Below, piece after piece: positions 48,525-64,000 of a DNA stretch of 64,000 nt. A program made the position numbers and the translations under genes. This DNA comes from Tillus elongatus (Eukaryota > Arthropoda > Insecta > Coleoptera > Cleridae): positions 56,630,366 through 56,694,365 of the forward strand of contig OZ023262.1 of the NCBI GenBank assembly GCA_964006375.1. The letters run 5' to 3'. The stretch's first letter is position 1, and each line of letters begins with the position of its first letter. Under the pieces are notes generated by a model. That model was not told the DNA's origin. It saw nothing but the letters and a program-made list of their open reading frames with translations, and did no database searches.

Positions 48525-50551
48525 CAGGTGATTCATAAGTGGTGACCAAAAATGAAACCCCATGTTCTTTGAACAATTTTAGAGAGGGTATGTCCTATAA
48601 AAATTTTTCCTATAATGCTTCATTAAAAAGATACAGGGTGTTGAAGTCGAATTTAAAAAAATTAAATTTCCCAATTTTTTAAAAAGTAGCACATATATTT
48701 TGCTGAAACTTCGCATGTGTAGGCTGTTATGGAAGGCGCGTATTCTACCATAACAATTGAACCGGCTTATCCAGCAGTGGCGCGCGTACCCACATGTCAT
48801 TGGTTATGCCTCAAGAAAAAAGCGGGTACGCCAATGATGTTTTTTTTATTTTTTATTTTTTTATTCTTACCTTCATTCGTCAACAAAATGACTCTCTTGA
48901 TAATTTTCTGTACGACGCTTATTTTACGAGTAAGCAATGAATCAGTTAAGTGTTTTAGAGCACAGTTCATGATTTTAACCAGTCGTTGTTTGGTAGAAAA
49001 TCGCAATGATACACTTTTATCAGGCTTATAGTAATTTATTTATTACAATAAATGTTCAAAAATGCCTCCATTGGCATGAATACACGCACGATCAGTTGTT
49101 GTAGCTGCTCTGGTGTATTTATTTGTTCACTGTAGACCAGTCGCTTAAAATCACCCCAAAGATAGAAGTCAAGTGGGTTTAAGTCCGGTGACCTTGCAGG
49201 CCAATGTATTGGTCCAGTTCTGCCAATTTATCTTTCATTGTAATGTTCATGTAGCCATGTAACAACGTTTCGACTATGATGCGCTGGTGCACCGTCATGC
49301 TGGTACCACATTATACCTCTTGTTGCTAGTGGAATGTCATCTAAAATGTTTTCTACACGGTTTTCTAGGAGTGCTAAGAAGAGATTAGGGAATAAGGTAT
49401 TTTGATTGTTCATTTCCAACATCCATTCGCAAAAGACTCGTCGATGCACATTATCTCCAGGTAGAAGGAAATGAACATTCTGTCAATGATATGGATGTAT
49501 AGCTTCTCGATGTAAAATTCTCTAAACAAAGCTTTGAGAATATTGTAACTTCGTGGCAATCCTCCGAGTACTTGTAGAAGGTTGATCCATCACTGCATCC
49601 ACCACTCTCTCTTCGTCTTCAAGTTGATGTTGTCTTCTACCATTAGCTCTAGCGTTAGGACGTTGTCCAATACCGCACTGCCGAAGTCTTGAAAACCATC
49701 GAGAAAAAACCCTTGGTGTAGGTTGACGGCGAGTGGGAAACCTACGTTGATATTCCCGACAAGCAGCTAGAGCATTTCCATCAGCATATCCGTAGATAAA
49801 AATTATAACTGCATACTCTTCTGAGGTGTACTCCATTATAAGAAGTAAAAGAGTAGAACATTTTGCAATTTTATAAAATTTACCACTTACACCTATTCAA
49901 AATAATAACTTGTTAACCTAAACGTCAAGTGACACTTAATGACAACTTTGGCAAACCAGACTACTACTTACTAAAATACAACAAAGATAATCGTCGTAAA
50001 AAAATTATCAAGACATTAAATTTTCCATATCAAAAAGATGTCGTGCGTGTATTCAGGCCAATGGAGGCATAAAAGTGTATCACTGCGATTTTCTACCAAA
50101 CAACGACTGGTTAAAAATCATGAACTGTGCTCTAAAACACTTACCTGATTCATTGCTTACTCGACAAATAAGCGTCGTACAGAAAATTATCAAGAGTCAT
50201 TTTGTTCACGAATGAAAGTAAGATTCAAAAAATAAAAAAAATATCATTGGCGTACCCGTTTTTTTCTTGAGGGATAACCAATGACATGTGGGTCCGCGCG
50301 CCACTGCTGGATTAGCCGATTCATTTGTTATGGTAGAATACGCGCCTTCCATAACAGCCTACACATGCGAAGTTTCCACAAAATATATATACTACTTTTT
50401 AAAAAATTGGGAAATTTTATTTTTTGAAAATCAACACCATGTCTCTTTTTAATGAAGCATTATAGAAAAAAAAATTATAGAACATACCCTCCCTAAAATT
50501 GTTCAAAGAACATGGTGTTTCATTTTTGGTCGGCACTTATGAATCACCCTG
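48525..50551 (-). mobile_element. Second DD41D mariner-like family, with ~0.5 kb inverted ends
   Basis: Ends CAGGTGATTCATAAGT and ACTTATGAATCACCCTG, flanked by TA (48523-48524, 50552-50553) and then (TA)n arrays. The arms match over 48525-49094 and 50040-50551. The left arm has ~45 extra bp (49020-49065), which include the transposase stop codon. Total 2,027 bp, of which about half is inverted repeat. The terminal CAGG(G)TG resembles the CAGGGTGG terminus of the first DD41D family. Confidence 0.9.
49036..49836 (-). pseudogene. DD41D transposase of the long-TIR family, internally deleted
   Basis: N-terminal frame 49836-49522 (MEYTSEEYAVIIFIYGYADGN start; HTH PRVFSRWFSRLRQCG; STSTRRIATKLQYS). 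Across two frameshifts or stops near 49520 it continues as a linker (HREAIHPYH...DNVHRRVFCEWMLEMNNQN). The frame then jumps to LENRVENILDDIPL, so the first catalytic Asp block is deleted. YQHDGAPAHH holds the second Asp. A stop at ~49225 precedes IGRTGPIHWPARSPDLNPLDFYLWG, with the third Asp at spacing 41 if the stop counts as one residue. The C-terminus ends in the left inverted arm. Cannot be active. Confidence 0.88.
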
Positions 50552-50553
50552 TA

Positions 50554-51770
<1,217 letters not shown>

Positions 51771-51841
<71 letters not shown>
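51771..51841. repeat. (TA)n microsatellite
   Basis: About 71 bp. The right-hand remainder of the array split by the foldback element. Confidence 0.97.
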
Positions 51842-51845
<4 letters not shown>

Positions 51846-53175
51846 AAAAAAGCTGGAATCTAGAGCATTTAGAAGAATATTCAAGTTGTAGTGCATCCTT
51901 CTGTATTTCGTGTTTCCATACAGCTAGTAATTTTTCACATGCATTGTTACACTGCCTAAAAATAAAATTTAAAAAAACCAATCTGGTTTTGTGAACCTGC
52001 TTGTAAATGCTGGAATCAGAATGGACTTTAAAAAAAGCACATTCGTATTTCCTTATCCTGATTTAATTTTTAATGAAATCATTATGCAAGCAGCAAAACT
52101 TTTTTCAATACTTCTTAAAATTAAAGCTAGGTTACTTCTACCTTAGTTTCTTATCCAGGCAGCAACAAAAACTATTGCAACTTTAAGATTAAAGAAAGGA
52201 AATAAATACCGCAAATATAGATACGAAAAAGCAAAACATGCAGTTAGTATTGAAAAGTTTAATGTGGGACATGTGAGTCAAAAATAAAGAATTTAAATGT
52301 AATATCAAAAATAATAAATATAAAGAGTGAAGTCAGATCAAGCAGGCAAAAATGTGAAACAATTCCTAACAATAACAAGGAAAAAAATACAATGCTAAAA
52401 ATTGTACGGATAATGCACTTTTTTTAATTAATCGTCATTAACTAGTCTTGACCTTTAAACTAACGACGCCAATAACTTGTTTATGGCACTTGTAGTTTTA
52501 TAAAATTTACTAGACACCGATATGAATCACGGTATAAAAATCATGGAAGCTACATATATAAAATTATCGTTATTGCTTCCGTAATTGTAGTTACGAAAGT
52601 AATAATTTTACCAGTATTAATCTTATCAAAATTTACGTGACCTCTGACCAACAAAATTTAATTGGCACTAAAAATAATGATGACAAGAGTATTATGTGTT
52701 TCTATAAACAGGAAGACGACATTGTAAATTTAACATGGACTTATTTCACCACACAAGGCGAATTCATTAAAACACTGTCAGACGCAATAAGAGCACTTTA
52801 TGATTTTTCTTTTAAAATGTAAATTTCTAAAATGTTATTTATTTTGCGGAATGCCCAACAAAACTAATTAATTACGGGAGCACAACCTAAACTTGCATTA
52901 ATATACAATTCACAGAAAAAAAATTATACAGCACAGCGGGATATAAGAAAGTTTTTTATTTTGAAAATAAAGGAATTATACCTAAATACTCAACGATATA
53001 ATAATTTAAGTCATAGCTGTAAGCACCCGTATAAATGTATTTTCTTTCTTCAACGTCTATTTTCGCGACTATAGCCAGTCACCGACGTCAGGAATCAGTT
53101 TTAGAGACCAACCTGCAACATGCTTCGTCCTGGGGTTTCCTTTCCCTCATGCATGCAAACAACCACTCTCAGTCC
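51842..53175. other. ~1.3 kb without a recognised gene
   Basis: AT-rich, apparently low-copy. A 61-codon plus-strand frame at 52637-52822 (MTSDQQNLIGTKNNDDKSIM start) has an ordinary composition but no recognisable domain; a chance frame cannot be excluded. Confidence 0.4.
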
Positions 53176-53261
53176 ATAAACCACAAGAAAAATTTCTTGG
53201 GAACAACCCTAAAGAAAGTTACTGGATCTGGAGCGAATAAAGGGTATAAAGGCAGCTTTTT

Positions 53262-55171
53262 CAGGGTGGCGCATTGAAAACGAAACAGGCCGATTTGCGT
53301 CCAGAGACTTTTTTAAGAAACGCTGAAACATGTCAATTTTAATATTGAGGGAGACATGTTTTGACATAAAACTCAACTTTGTCACATCAACCCCTTAAGG
53401 GTGGTGATAACAACCCTTATATTTTAAATAGGGAACATGGGTCGAGTGTTACATCATATGAAAGCTCTTTCTTTTCTAAACTTAGCACACTAATATTTTT
53501 GGAAGTTTTATCAATTAGTTTAAAAAATATTTACAGTTGGAGTTGCCAGAACGTATTTCATTCATTGTGATAAGAAATGCACTAATTAGTCAATTTTTCG
53601 TCAAAGAAACTAAAAAAACAAAACCAAACGTTCAAACATGTTTACTCAGTTAAGTAAGTGTTCAAATTGTTGACCACCAGCCTCCATACAAAAGAACAAA
53701 TTTTGTTCAAAACGAGCTCTGACATTCTGGAACATTTGTGGAGTTATTAGACGGCATTCTTCAACAATGCGTCGTCGTAATTCTTCCTGAGACTCCGGTT
53801 CTGTCGCATAAATTCTAGTCTTTACATGGCCCCATAGGAAGAAGTCTAAAGGAGTTAAATCCGGTGATCTAGGGGGTCACTCGAAAGCACATCTACGCCC
53901 AATCCATTGTCCTGGAAACTATCTGTACAAAAACTTCCTAACACGTTGTGAAAAATGCGGAGCAGATCCATCTTGTTGAAACACTAATTAATTTTCTTGA
54001 CAGCGATCATCATTTTCAACAACGTCAATTAGTAGAAGGTACACGATATCTTCTAGTAACTCCAAATACGTTTCGCCACTCAAATTGCCATCAACAAAAA
54101 TTAGTCCGTTTAAACGGTCCCCAAAAATGCCAGTCCAGACATTCAATTTCTGTGGAGTTTGAGTGTGGACTTCGTGAAAATTTCTTGGATTATTATCTGC
54201 CCAATAACGACAATTATGGCGATTGATTGTAGAGTTTAATAAAAACGTACCCTCGTCTAAAAAACAGATATTGAACAGAAAGTTCCCGTTATCAGCTATT
54301 CGTGCAGTCATAACTCCAGCCGCCGATCAAAATCATCTTCATTCAGTTGTTTTACAAGATGAATTTTATACGGGTGAAATTTATAATGCTTCAATTTTCG
54401 CTGAATAGTTCTTCTTTTGATGGTTGAGTTAGTGGCCAATTTTTTCGTGCTCAAAGTTGGGTCTGCAGCAATTTGTCCTAAAACTTCAATCTCAGTAGTC
54501 TCATTTCTAACCGGAAATTCACGTTTTTTGTTGGCTACTGAACCACTTTGTCGAAACTTTGCAGCTAACTCCAAAATGTATTTTCTGTTAACATGTCTGT
54601 ACGGATGTCGTTTATTAAACAAGTTTGCGGTACGGTTGGCACAGTCATCGTTTCTCAAAAAAAAAAAAAGAGTAATTATTTCAACTCTTTCTTCTACAGA
54701 ATACACCATTGTGAAATTAATTTTTGGTAGTACTATCAAGTATCAACCCGACCGATAAACTGAAATAGTAAACCGTATTTCACTCATTCCGATAAGAAAT
54801 GTTCTGATAGTCAATTTTTTGTTTACAAACCAACAAAATATTTACTATCAGCACATTTATATAAGTGAAATGCGTTTTTGCATCTTAAACTGTGAATAAT
54901 TTTTAAACGAGTTGATAAAACTTCCAAAAAAATTAGTGTGCTGAATTCAGAAAAGAAAGAGATATCAAATGATCTAACACTCGCCCCATGTTCCCTATTT
55001 AAAATATAAGGGTTGTTATCACCAGCCTTAAGGAGTTGATGTGACAAAGTTGAGTTTTATGTCAAAACATGTCCCCCTGGATATTAAAATTGACGTGTTT
55101 CAGCGTTTCTTAAAAAAAATAATTTTCTCTGGACGCAAATCGGTCTGTTTCGTTTTCAATGCGCCACCCTA
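53262..55171 (-). mobile_element. DD41D mariner-like element, copy C (1,910 bp)
   Basis: Ends CAGGGTGGCGCATTG and CAATGCGCCACCCTA. Long inverted ends and a degraded hairpin (54782-54866) are present. Oriented minus. Confidence 0.93.
53646..54709 (-). pseudogene. DD41D transposase, copy C (frameshifted)
   Basis: Met at 54709 (MVYSVEERVEI). An A-run expansion near 54655 adds residues or shifts the frame around FFFLRNDD. 54308-54739 holds the HTH domains. 54311-53988 holds FLDEGTF, where the first-Asp block reads DEG, and NVWTGIFGDRLNG. The C-terminal part (53985-53646) has stops but retains SPDLTPLDFFLWG and GGQQFEHLLN. Inactive. Confidence 0.88.
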
Positions 55172-55312
55172 TATAGGTCCGGCTAAGCTATTTTTTCTTT
55201 GTCATTTTTCGTTTATACTTCCGTTTTGTCGTCTTCCCCGCCCAACACCCTATTTACTCCTAGTCCTGTAACTTTCTTGGGGATTGTTTGCAAGAAATTG
55301 TTGTTGTTGTAA

Positions 55313-55600
55313 ACATATTTTTAGAAAAAAACTATTTTTCTAATAGCCCTGGACTCATCTGCAAATTTACCCACGAAACTTAAGGCCTAGATGAATTTTG
55401 AACATCATTAGAAAGAGTAACCGTAACTCATTACAGCACATCATTAAGCTATACTGATGACAATCAAAGTCTCGGGTCTTGACTTGGAGATAGATGAGGA
55501 GAGGTATCCTCTTATCCCGTTACCTTGATGGGGCCATCAAAGTACTACAAAGTAATGCGGTTAAGGTATCCAGTCTCAGAAAACATTGTAGGCTGTACGA
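55313..55600. other. No gene recognised
   Basis: Spacer DNA. Confidence 0.4.
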
Positions 55601-55725
55601 TAGTCACCATCTCGGTGCGTATCTAGGTAATATGTTGGCAGGACAGCTCTAATTAACATGAAACTTTATACATGGAGACTGTGTACAACCAACCAACCAT
55701 TTCTTAAATCGCTGTGACATTACAT
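55600..55725. repeat. Partial copy of the ~290 bp repeat
   Basis: CACCATCTCGGTGCG, GGTAATATGTTGGCAGGACA and GAGACTGTGTACAACCAAC match 7360-7460. Confidence 0.75.
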
Positions 55726-55790
55726 AGTTACGCACCGAAAAAGCGCCTCCGTCGAACAGCTCACAGTGGCCTCTTTTGCAAATACGAAAC

Positions 55791-56520
55791 GGGTATTCAC
55801 GTCACATAAGTGGTAAATTCTATGGCAGACAAACACGATGATGTCCTTTTAGCATAATCCTACTTCTTGCTTTAGGACAACATAAAAACTTTGGAAATCG
55901 ACCAAAATATATTCGGGGCATCCACAGTACTATGCATATTGCCCTAGAGAGAGAGAAACCTAATTAAGTATAGAGGTGCGGGTATTCATGACACATAAGT
56001 GAGAAATTCTAGCGCAAACAGGCAGCATGGTGTCTTCTTAGCATAGTCATACTTACTGCTTTAGGACAACAACAAAAAAACATATGGAAATTAACCAAAA
56101 TACATTCAGAGCATGCACAATACCATGAGTAATTCCGTAGGGATAAAAAACCTAATGGAATAAGGGTGCGGAAATTTATGTCACTCAAGTTACAAGTTCT
56201 ATCGGCGGAGAAATCTAATGAAATAAGGGTGCGGGTATTCAAGTCACGTAAGTGACAAATTCAACCGCAAGCAGACAGCGTGGTGTCCTTTTAGCATAAT
56301 CCTACTTTTGCTCTAGGACAACAGAAAACATTTGGAAATCGACCAAAATATACTCGGAGCATCCACAGTACCATGAATAATGCTGTAGGTATAAAAACCT
56401 AATGGAACAAGTGTGCGGGTATTTGTGTCACATAATTATATCGCAAGCAGGCACCATGGTGTCATTTTAGCATAATCCTACTATTGCTTTAGGACCACAA
56501 AAAACAATAGAAAAGGTTCG
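55791..56520. repeat. Satellite-like array, ~185-bp unit, about four units
   Basis: Units start GGGTATT(C/T) at 55791, 55980, 56233 and 56417 (spacings 189, 253, 184). All share TTAGCATA.TCCTACTT...GCTTTAGGAC and ACCAAAATA..TTC. The second unit carries a ~64-bp internal partial duplication. Confidence 0.9.
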
Positions 56521-56627
56521 ATTATGATGAGATCACGGCTTTAAGACTATAGAAAATTTCCTTTATATGATCGGGAACTAAGCCCCAGAAATCCTTATCC
56601 ACGATTAATTTCAATTTTCTCTGTTTA

Positions 56628-58616
<1,989 letters not shown>

Positions 58617-58700
<84 letters not shown>
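58617..58700. repeat. (TA)n microsatellite, right of copy D
   Basis: About 84 bp. With 56628-56763 it would form one original array. Confidence 0.97.
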
Positions 58701-58703
<3 letters not shown>

Positions 58704-59365
58704 AATGTCTTGGATAGGTTCCTTACCTAGGAAAATCCGACGAGTAAATCCTGGAAAACATCACATTTGTTATAGGAAAATGTTTGTATCTTGGAAAATA
58801 ACTAAGTTATTGAAACCAATGTCGGTACGCAAGTTGGTCTTACATAACGTATAGCACAAAATCCATATCTCTAAGTTAAAAGTACACTTGGAGAACCCAA
58901 ATCACAGCACATCCTTTTAAAGATCTGACTATCGTTTAGCACAAAGTTAGCACAAGGTTAGCATCATGAGATCTAACTTAAAAGAAAAACTTTATAAGCT
59001 AAAAAAATAGGTTCAGCAAACAAAATCTATTACATATTAGGAACACGGTTAAGTTTCTTTAACACAAAAAGGTCAAGAAGTACCAAAAAAATTAAATTGG
59101 AAATTTTATGGATTTCAAAAACAACAAGGTGACGATTGGAATCGTCAAAACTGAAACTTGTGGTATCTTGGGCTTCACACCCTGCTCAGCAAACTAATGT
59201 GCTTTTCTCTAACAATTTTGCCTTTACTGCATTATTCTTATTTTATTTCAGGGTGCTTCTTATTTCTATTAGCTTCATTACCGTAGAAGTGGACGAACTA
59301 TTACAAATTGGCAATTATTTAAGCGAAACATAGTGCTGATAGAAAACACAAACACCAATAGTAAT
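58701..59365. other. No gene recognised; dispersed repeat segment at 58868-58970
   Basis: The segment with TTGGAGAACCCAAAT and ATCTGACTATCGTTT is related to 61978-62060. Confidence 0.45.
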
Positions 59366-60814
<1,449 letters not shown>

Positions 60815-61340
60815 AGCATAAATGCAAATTTGATTAAAACACACTCCTTTAAATTTATAAATAAACATGAAAACGTTAATGCTAAGGAACGTGAATATTA
60901 TCACATTTACAGGTTAAATACAACAATCAATGTTTGAATATTGATTAATTCAGTTTATACGCTACATTCCTGTCATCGTTCGTAGTCGATTTGCCGTAAA
61001 TTTCATCTACAAAGATAAGTTGAATAATAGGAAATATTTAACAATGATTTCCTATGATGCATTGTTTTTTTTTTATTTGTCAGTAGAAAGTGGTTACAGA
61101 TGTAAAAGTCATCTTTAAATACACCTACACACAGAACTTTTCAAAATATACTATCACTTCCACATCGCCAATACGTGTGGAGGTATGGCATCCGCGAAAA
61201 AAAAATCATTTTTTTTCGCTTAAACGTCATAAAAATTGTCAAAATGTATAGAAAAGATGATTTGGGAACGACAATTTTTTTGTCTGTCGGTCTGTAGCCA
61301 CGATAATTTTAGAACGAATTGACACATCGTCTTCAAAACT
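60815..61340. other. No gene recognised
   Basis: AT-rich spacer. Confidence 0.4.
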
Positions 61341-61350
61341 GGTATACAGT

Positions 61351-61800
61351 TAGCACCCGACAAATGAACGGTTCGGCTAAAATCACTTCAGGGGGTAAGG
61401 GATGATTTGGTCAAAATTGACAGTTTTTCGTTAAAACTCGAATAATATAACGTTTTAGCGTTTGTTTATTAGAAAACTTTCAATTTCATCTAACACCTGG
61501 TATTCTGTGCTGAAATTAAATTAGGGGCTGAATGTGTGGGGTGGAATATCGGTAACAGAAATTTCAAAATCTTGTTTTTGCGAAAACGGCGTAGAAAGCC
61601 AGTTAGCACCCGATAAAGGAACGCTTCGAATTGTTTTGGGGTCAGATCGACTCAGGGCGGTAGGGGATAAATGAGGGATGATTTATTGAAAATTGACATT
61701 TTTCGGTTCAAACTCGTGTAATGGAATGTTTCAGAACTTTATGTGTACAGGAATACGGATATTTTCTTTATGGTGAAGTCTTGGACCCTAAATTCATTTC
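61351..61800. repeat. Diverged tandem duplication, unit ~250 bp
   Basis: TTAGCACCCGA(C/T)AAA recurs at about 61351 and 61604. Both are followed by GGGATGATTT, then AAAATTGACA.TTTTCG and AAACTCG. No coding capacity. 61801-62233 shows nothing more than a TATAAATA motif near 62084. Confidence 0.65.
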
Positions 61801-62233
61801 ATGAGAATGTCTTTTTGAGGAGAGTAGATTATCACAGCTATGTGGAAGTTATGAATCAATTTTCAGCACTATTTTTGATTTGATTACATAATAATATCGT
61901 TCCCACGGCAATTTTTATAATGAAACGTGCCAAGTTACCACTTTTTGTTAATAGCTTCGATGACTTTCGTGGACTGGTAAGTACAATTTGGAGAACCCAA
62001 TTTATCACAATACAGTTTTTAGACCTGACGATCGTTTCGATAACAAAGTTAGCGTCGTCAGAGGGATGAATAAACTAAGCGTATAAATACTAGAACTACA
62101 ATTTGTATGTTAGTTGCTAATCAGTTGCGAACAGCGTCTTCTACGAAGATATACAGACAGACCGCCACTGTTGAGTCTTAAATCCCTGTAATTAAAACTG
62201 CATACCTGCTTTGCTGCCGTTATCAAATATTAC

Positions 62234-64000
62234 ACACTTGAAAACGAAACAGACCGATTTGCGTCCAGAGACATTTTTTTTAAGAAACGCTGAAACACGT
62301 TAATTTTAATATTGAGGGGGACATGTTTTGACATAAAACTCAACTTTGTCACACCAACCCCTTAAGGGTGGTGATAACAACCCTTATATTTTAAATAGGT
62401 AACATGGGTCGAGTGTTACATCATTTGAAAGCTCTTTCTTTTCTGAATTCAGCACACAAATTTTTTTGGAAGTTTTATCAACACTTTTAAAAATTATTTA
62501 CAGTTGAAAATGCAAAAACGCATTTCACTCATTCCGATAAGAAATGTGCTGATAGTCAATGTTTTGTTGGTTTGTAAACAAAAAATTGACTATCAGAACA
62601 TTTCTTATCGGAATGAGAGAAATGCGGTTTATTATTTCAGTTTATCGGTCGGGTTGATACTTGATAGTACTACCGAAAATTAATTTCACAATGGTGTATT
62701 CTGTAGAAAAAAAGAGTTGAAATAATTACTCTTTTTTTTCAAAAACGATGACTGTGCCAACCGTACCGCAAATTTGTTTAATTAACGACATCCGAACAGA
62801 CATGTTAACAGAAAATATATTTTGGAGTTAGTTGCAAAGTTTCGACAAAGTGGTTCAGTAGCCAACAAAAAACGGGATCCTGAACGTGGATTTCCGGTTA
62901 GAAATGAGACTACTTAGATTGAAGTTTTAGGACAAATTGCTGCAGACCCAACTTTGAGCACGACAAAATTGGCCACTGTTTCAAACATCAAAAGAAGAAC
63001 TATTCAGAGAATATTGAAGCATCATAAATGTCACCCGTATAAAATTCATGTTGTACAACAACTGAATGAAGATGATTTTGATCGGTGGCTGGAGTTTTGT
63101 GAAGTTATGGCTGCACGAATAGCTGATAACGGGGACTTTCTGTTCAATATCTGTTTTTCAGACGAGTGTACGTTTTTATTAAACTCTGCAGTCAATCGTC
63201 ATAATTGTCGTTATTGGGCAGATAATAATCCAAGAAATTTTCACGAAGTCCACACTCAAACTCCAGAGAAATTGAATGTCTGGACTGGCATTTTTGGAGA
63301 CCGTTTAATCTGACCAATTTTTCTTGATGGCAATTTGAGTGGCGAAACGTACTTGGAGTTACTAGAAGATATCGTTTACCCTCTACTAATTGACAATTCA
63401 ATTCAATTCAATGTTTAATCATACTAATTGACATTGTTGAAAATGATGATCGCTATCAAGAAAATCAATTAGTGTTTCAACAAGACGGAGCTCCTTCGCA
63501 TTTTTCACAACGTGTTAGGGAGTTTTTGAACAGAGAGTTTCCAGAACAATTGATTGGGCGTAGAGGTGCTATCGAGTGGCCCGCTAGATCACCGGATTTA
63601 ACTCCTTTATACTTCTTTCTATGGGGTCATTTAAAGAGCAGAATTTTCGCAACAGAACCGGAGTCTCGGGAAGAATTACGACAACGCATTGTTGAAGAAT
63701 GCCGTCTAATAACTCCACAAATGCTCCAGAATGTCAGAGCTCGTTTTGAACAAAATTTGTACTTTTGTATGGAAGCTGGTGGTCAACAATTTGAACACTT
63801 GGTTAACTGAATAAACATTTTTGAACGTTTGGTTTTGTTTTTTAGTTTTTTTTTAACGGAAAAACTATGACTAATTAGTGCATTTCTTATCACAATGAAT
63901 GAAATACGTTCTTGCAACTCCAACTGTGAATAATTTTTAAACGAGTTGATAAAACTTCCAAAAAAATTAGTGTGCTGAATTCAGAAAAGAAAGGGCTTTC
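62234..64000 (+). mobile_element. DD41D mariner-like element, copy E (cut by window end)
   Basis: The left end begins at TTGAAAACGAAACAGACCG, missing the first ~10 bp. The hairpin at 62528-62617 has one mismatch. The right inverted end is incomplete at 64000. A ~38-bp insertion or duplication lies at 63393-63432. Confidence 0.93.
62691..63810 (+). pseudogene. DD41D transposase, copy E (stops and insertion)
   Basis: Met at 62691. Early frameshifts in A/T runs and a TAG near 62914 break the N-terminus. The frame 62954-63313 holds the second HTH and FSDECTF, and ends at the same TGA as copy B (after GDRLI). After the insertion at ~63400, the frame 63472-63810 has QQDGAPSHFSQ (second Asp) and SPDLTPLYFFLWG, where the third Asp is Tyr. 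Ends QQFEHLVN. Confidence 0.9.

Larger units (their letters stand above)
53176..55312. mobile_element. MITE copy split by DD41D copy C
   Basis: 53176-53261 and 55172-55312 are the two halves of the MITE seen intact at 37098-37303, in opposite orientation. The junction GGCAGCTTTT / TATAGGTCCGGCTAAG equals the continuous GGCAGCTTTTATATG.ACGGCTAAG of the intact copy read in reverse, so copy C landed on its internal TATA. Confidence 0.8.

Overview
This window looks like intergenic DNA of a large, repeat-rich insect genome. It carries Tc1/mariner, RTE, LOA-like and CR1/Jockey-like elements, a Ty3/gypsy element, and seventeen long (TA)n arrays in 64 kb. A beetle or another insect with an expanded genome would fit, but nothing in the sequence fixes the order. 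I find no confident host protein-coding gene. Nearly every long reading frame belongs to a transposable element, and the window is best read as a nest of elements of different ages.

Layout. 1-9.9 kb: two relic mariner-like transposases (minus), two fragments of one CR1/Jockey-like LINE (minus), an inverted array of a ~290 bp repeat, a truncated LOA 3' end and a truncated DD34D mariner. 10-14 kb: a 1.3 kb interspersed repeat with an internal (TA)n array, then a 5'-truncated RTE (minus). 14.3-16.9 kb: a Tc1 (DD34E) relic joined to copy A of a DD41D mariner-like family. 18.9-21.6 kb: a decayed LINE (plus). 22-25 kb: small MITEs, a LINE 3' fragment, a large palindrome and a tRNA-Gly relic. 25,505-32,279: a nearly intact Ty3/gypsy element (minus) with LTRs that differ at only about two places, a 4-bp ATAT duplication, a tRNA-Leu-type primer site and a probable -1 gag-pol frameshift signal. 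33.8-35.7 kb: DD41D copy B, complete apart from one stop codon. 37-39.6 kb: a MITE, a 25-bp minisatellite, a 40-bp-arm palindrome and degenerate tandem repeats. 40.3-41.8 kb: a second LOA/R1-like 3' fragment. 42,956-48,173: a full-length LOA-like element with a 12-bp target duplication. 48.2-51.8 kb: a (TA)n tract split by a 95-bp hairpin, a DD41D element with ~0.5 kb inverted ends, and a 1.08 kb foldback element. 53-64 kb: DD41D copies C (inside a MITE), D (inside a (TA)n array) and E (cut by the window end), a ~185-bp satellite array, and an inverted second copy of the 1.3 kb repeat.

How the parts relate. The DD41D family is the dominant recent mobile DNA: five long copies share ~340 bp inverted ends and a hairpin ahead of the transposase. 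TA-targeting elements repeatedly sit in or beside (TA)n arrays, so the microsatellites appear to act as landing pads. The gypsy and LOA elements are the youngest insertions: intact target duplications, near-complete ORFs, and only single nonsense changes in pol.
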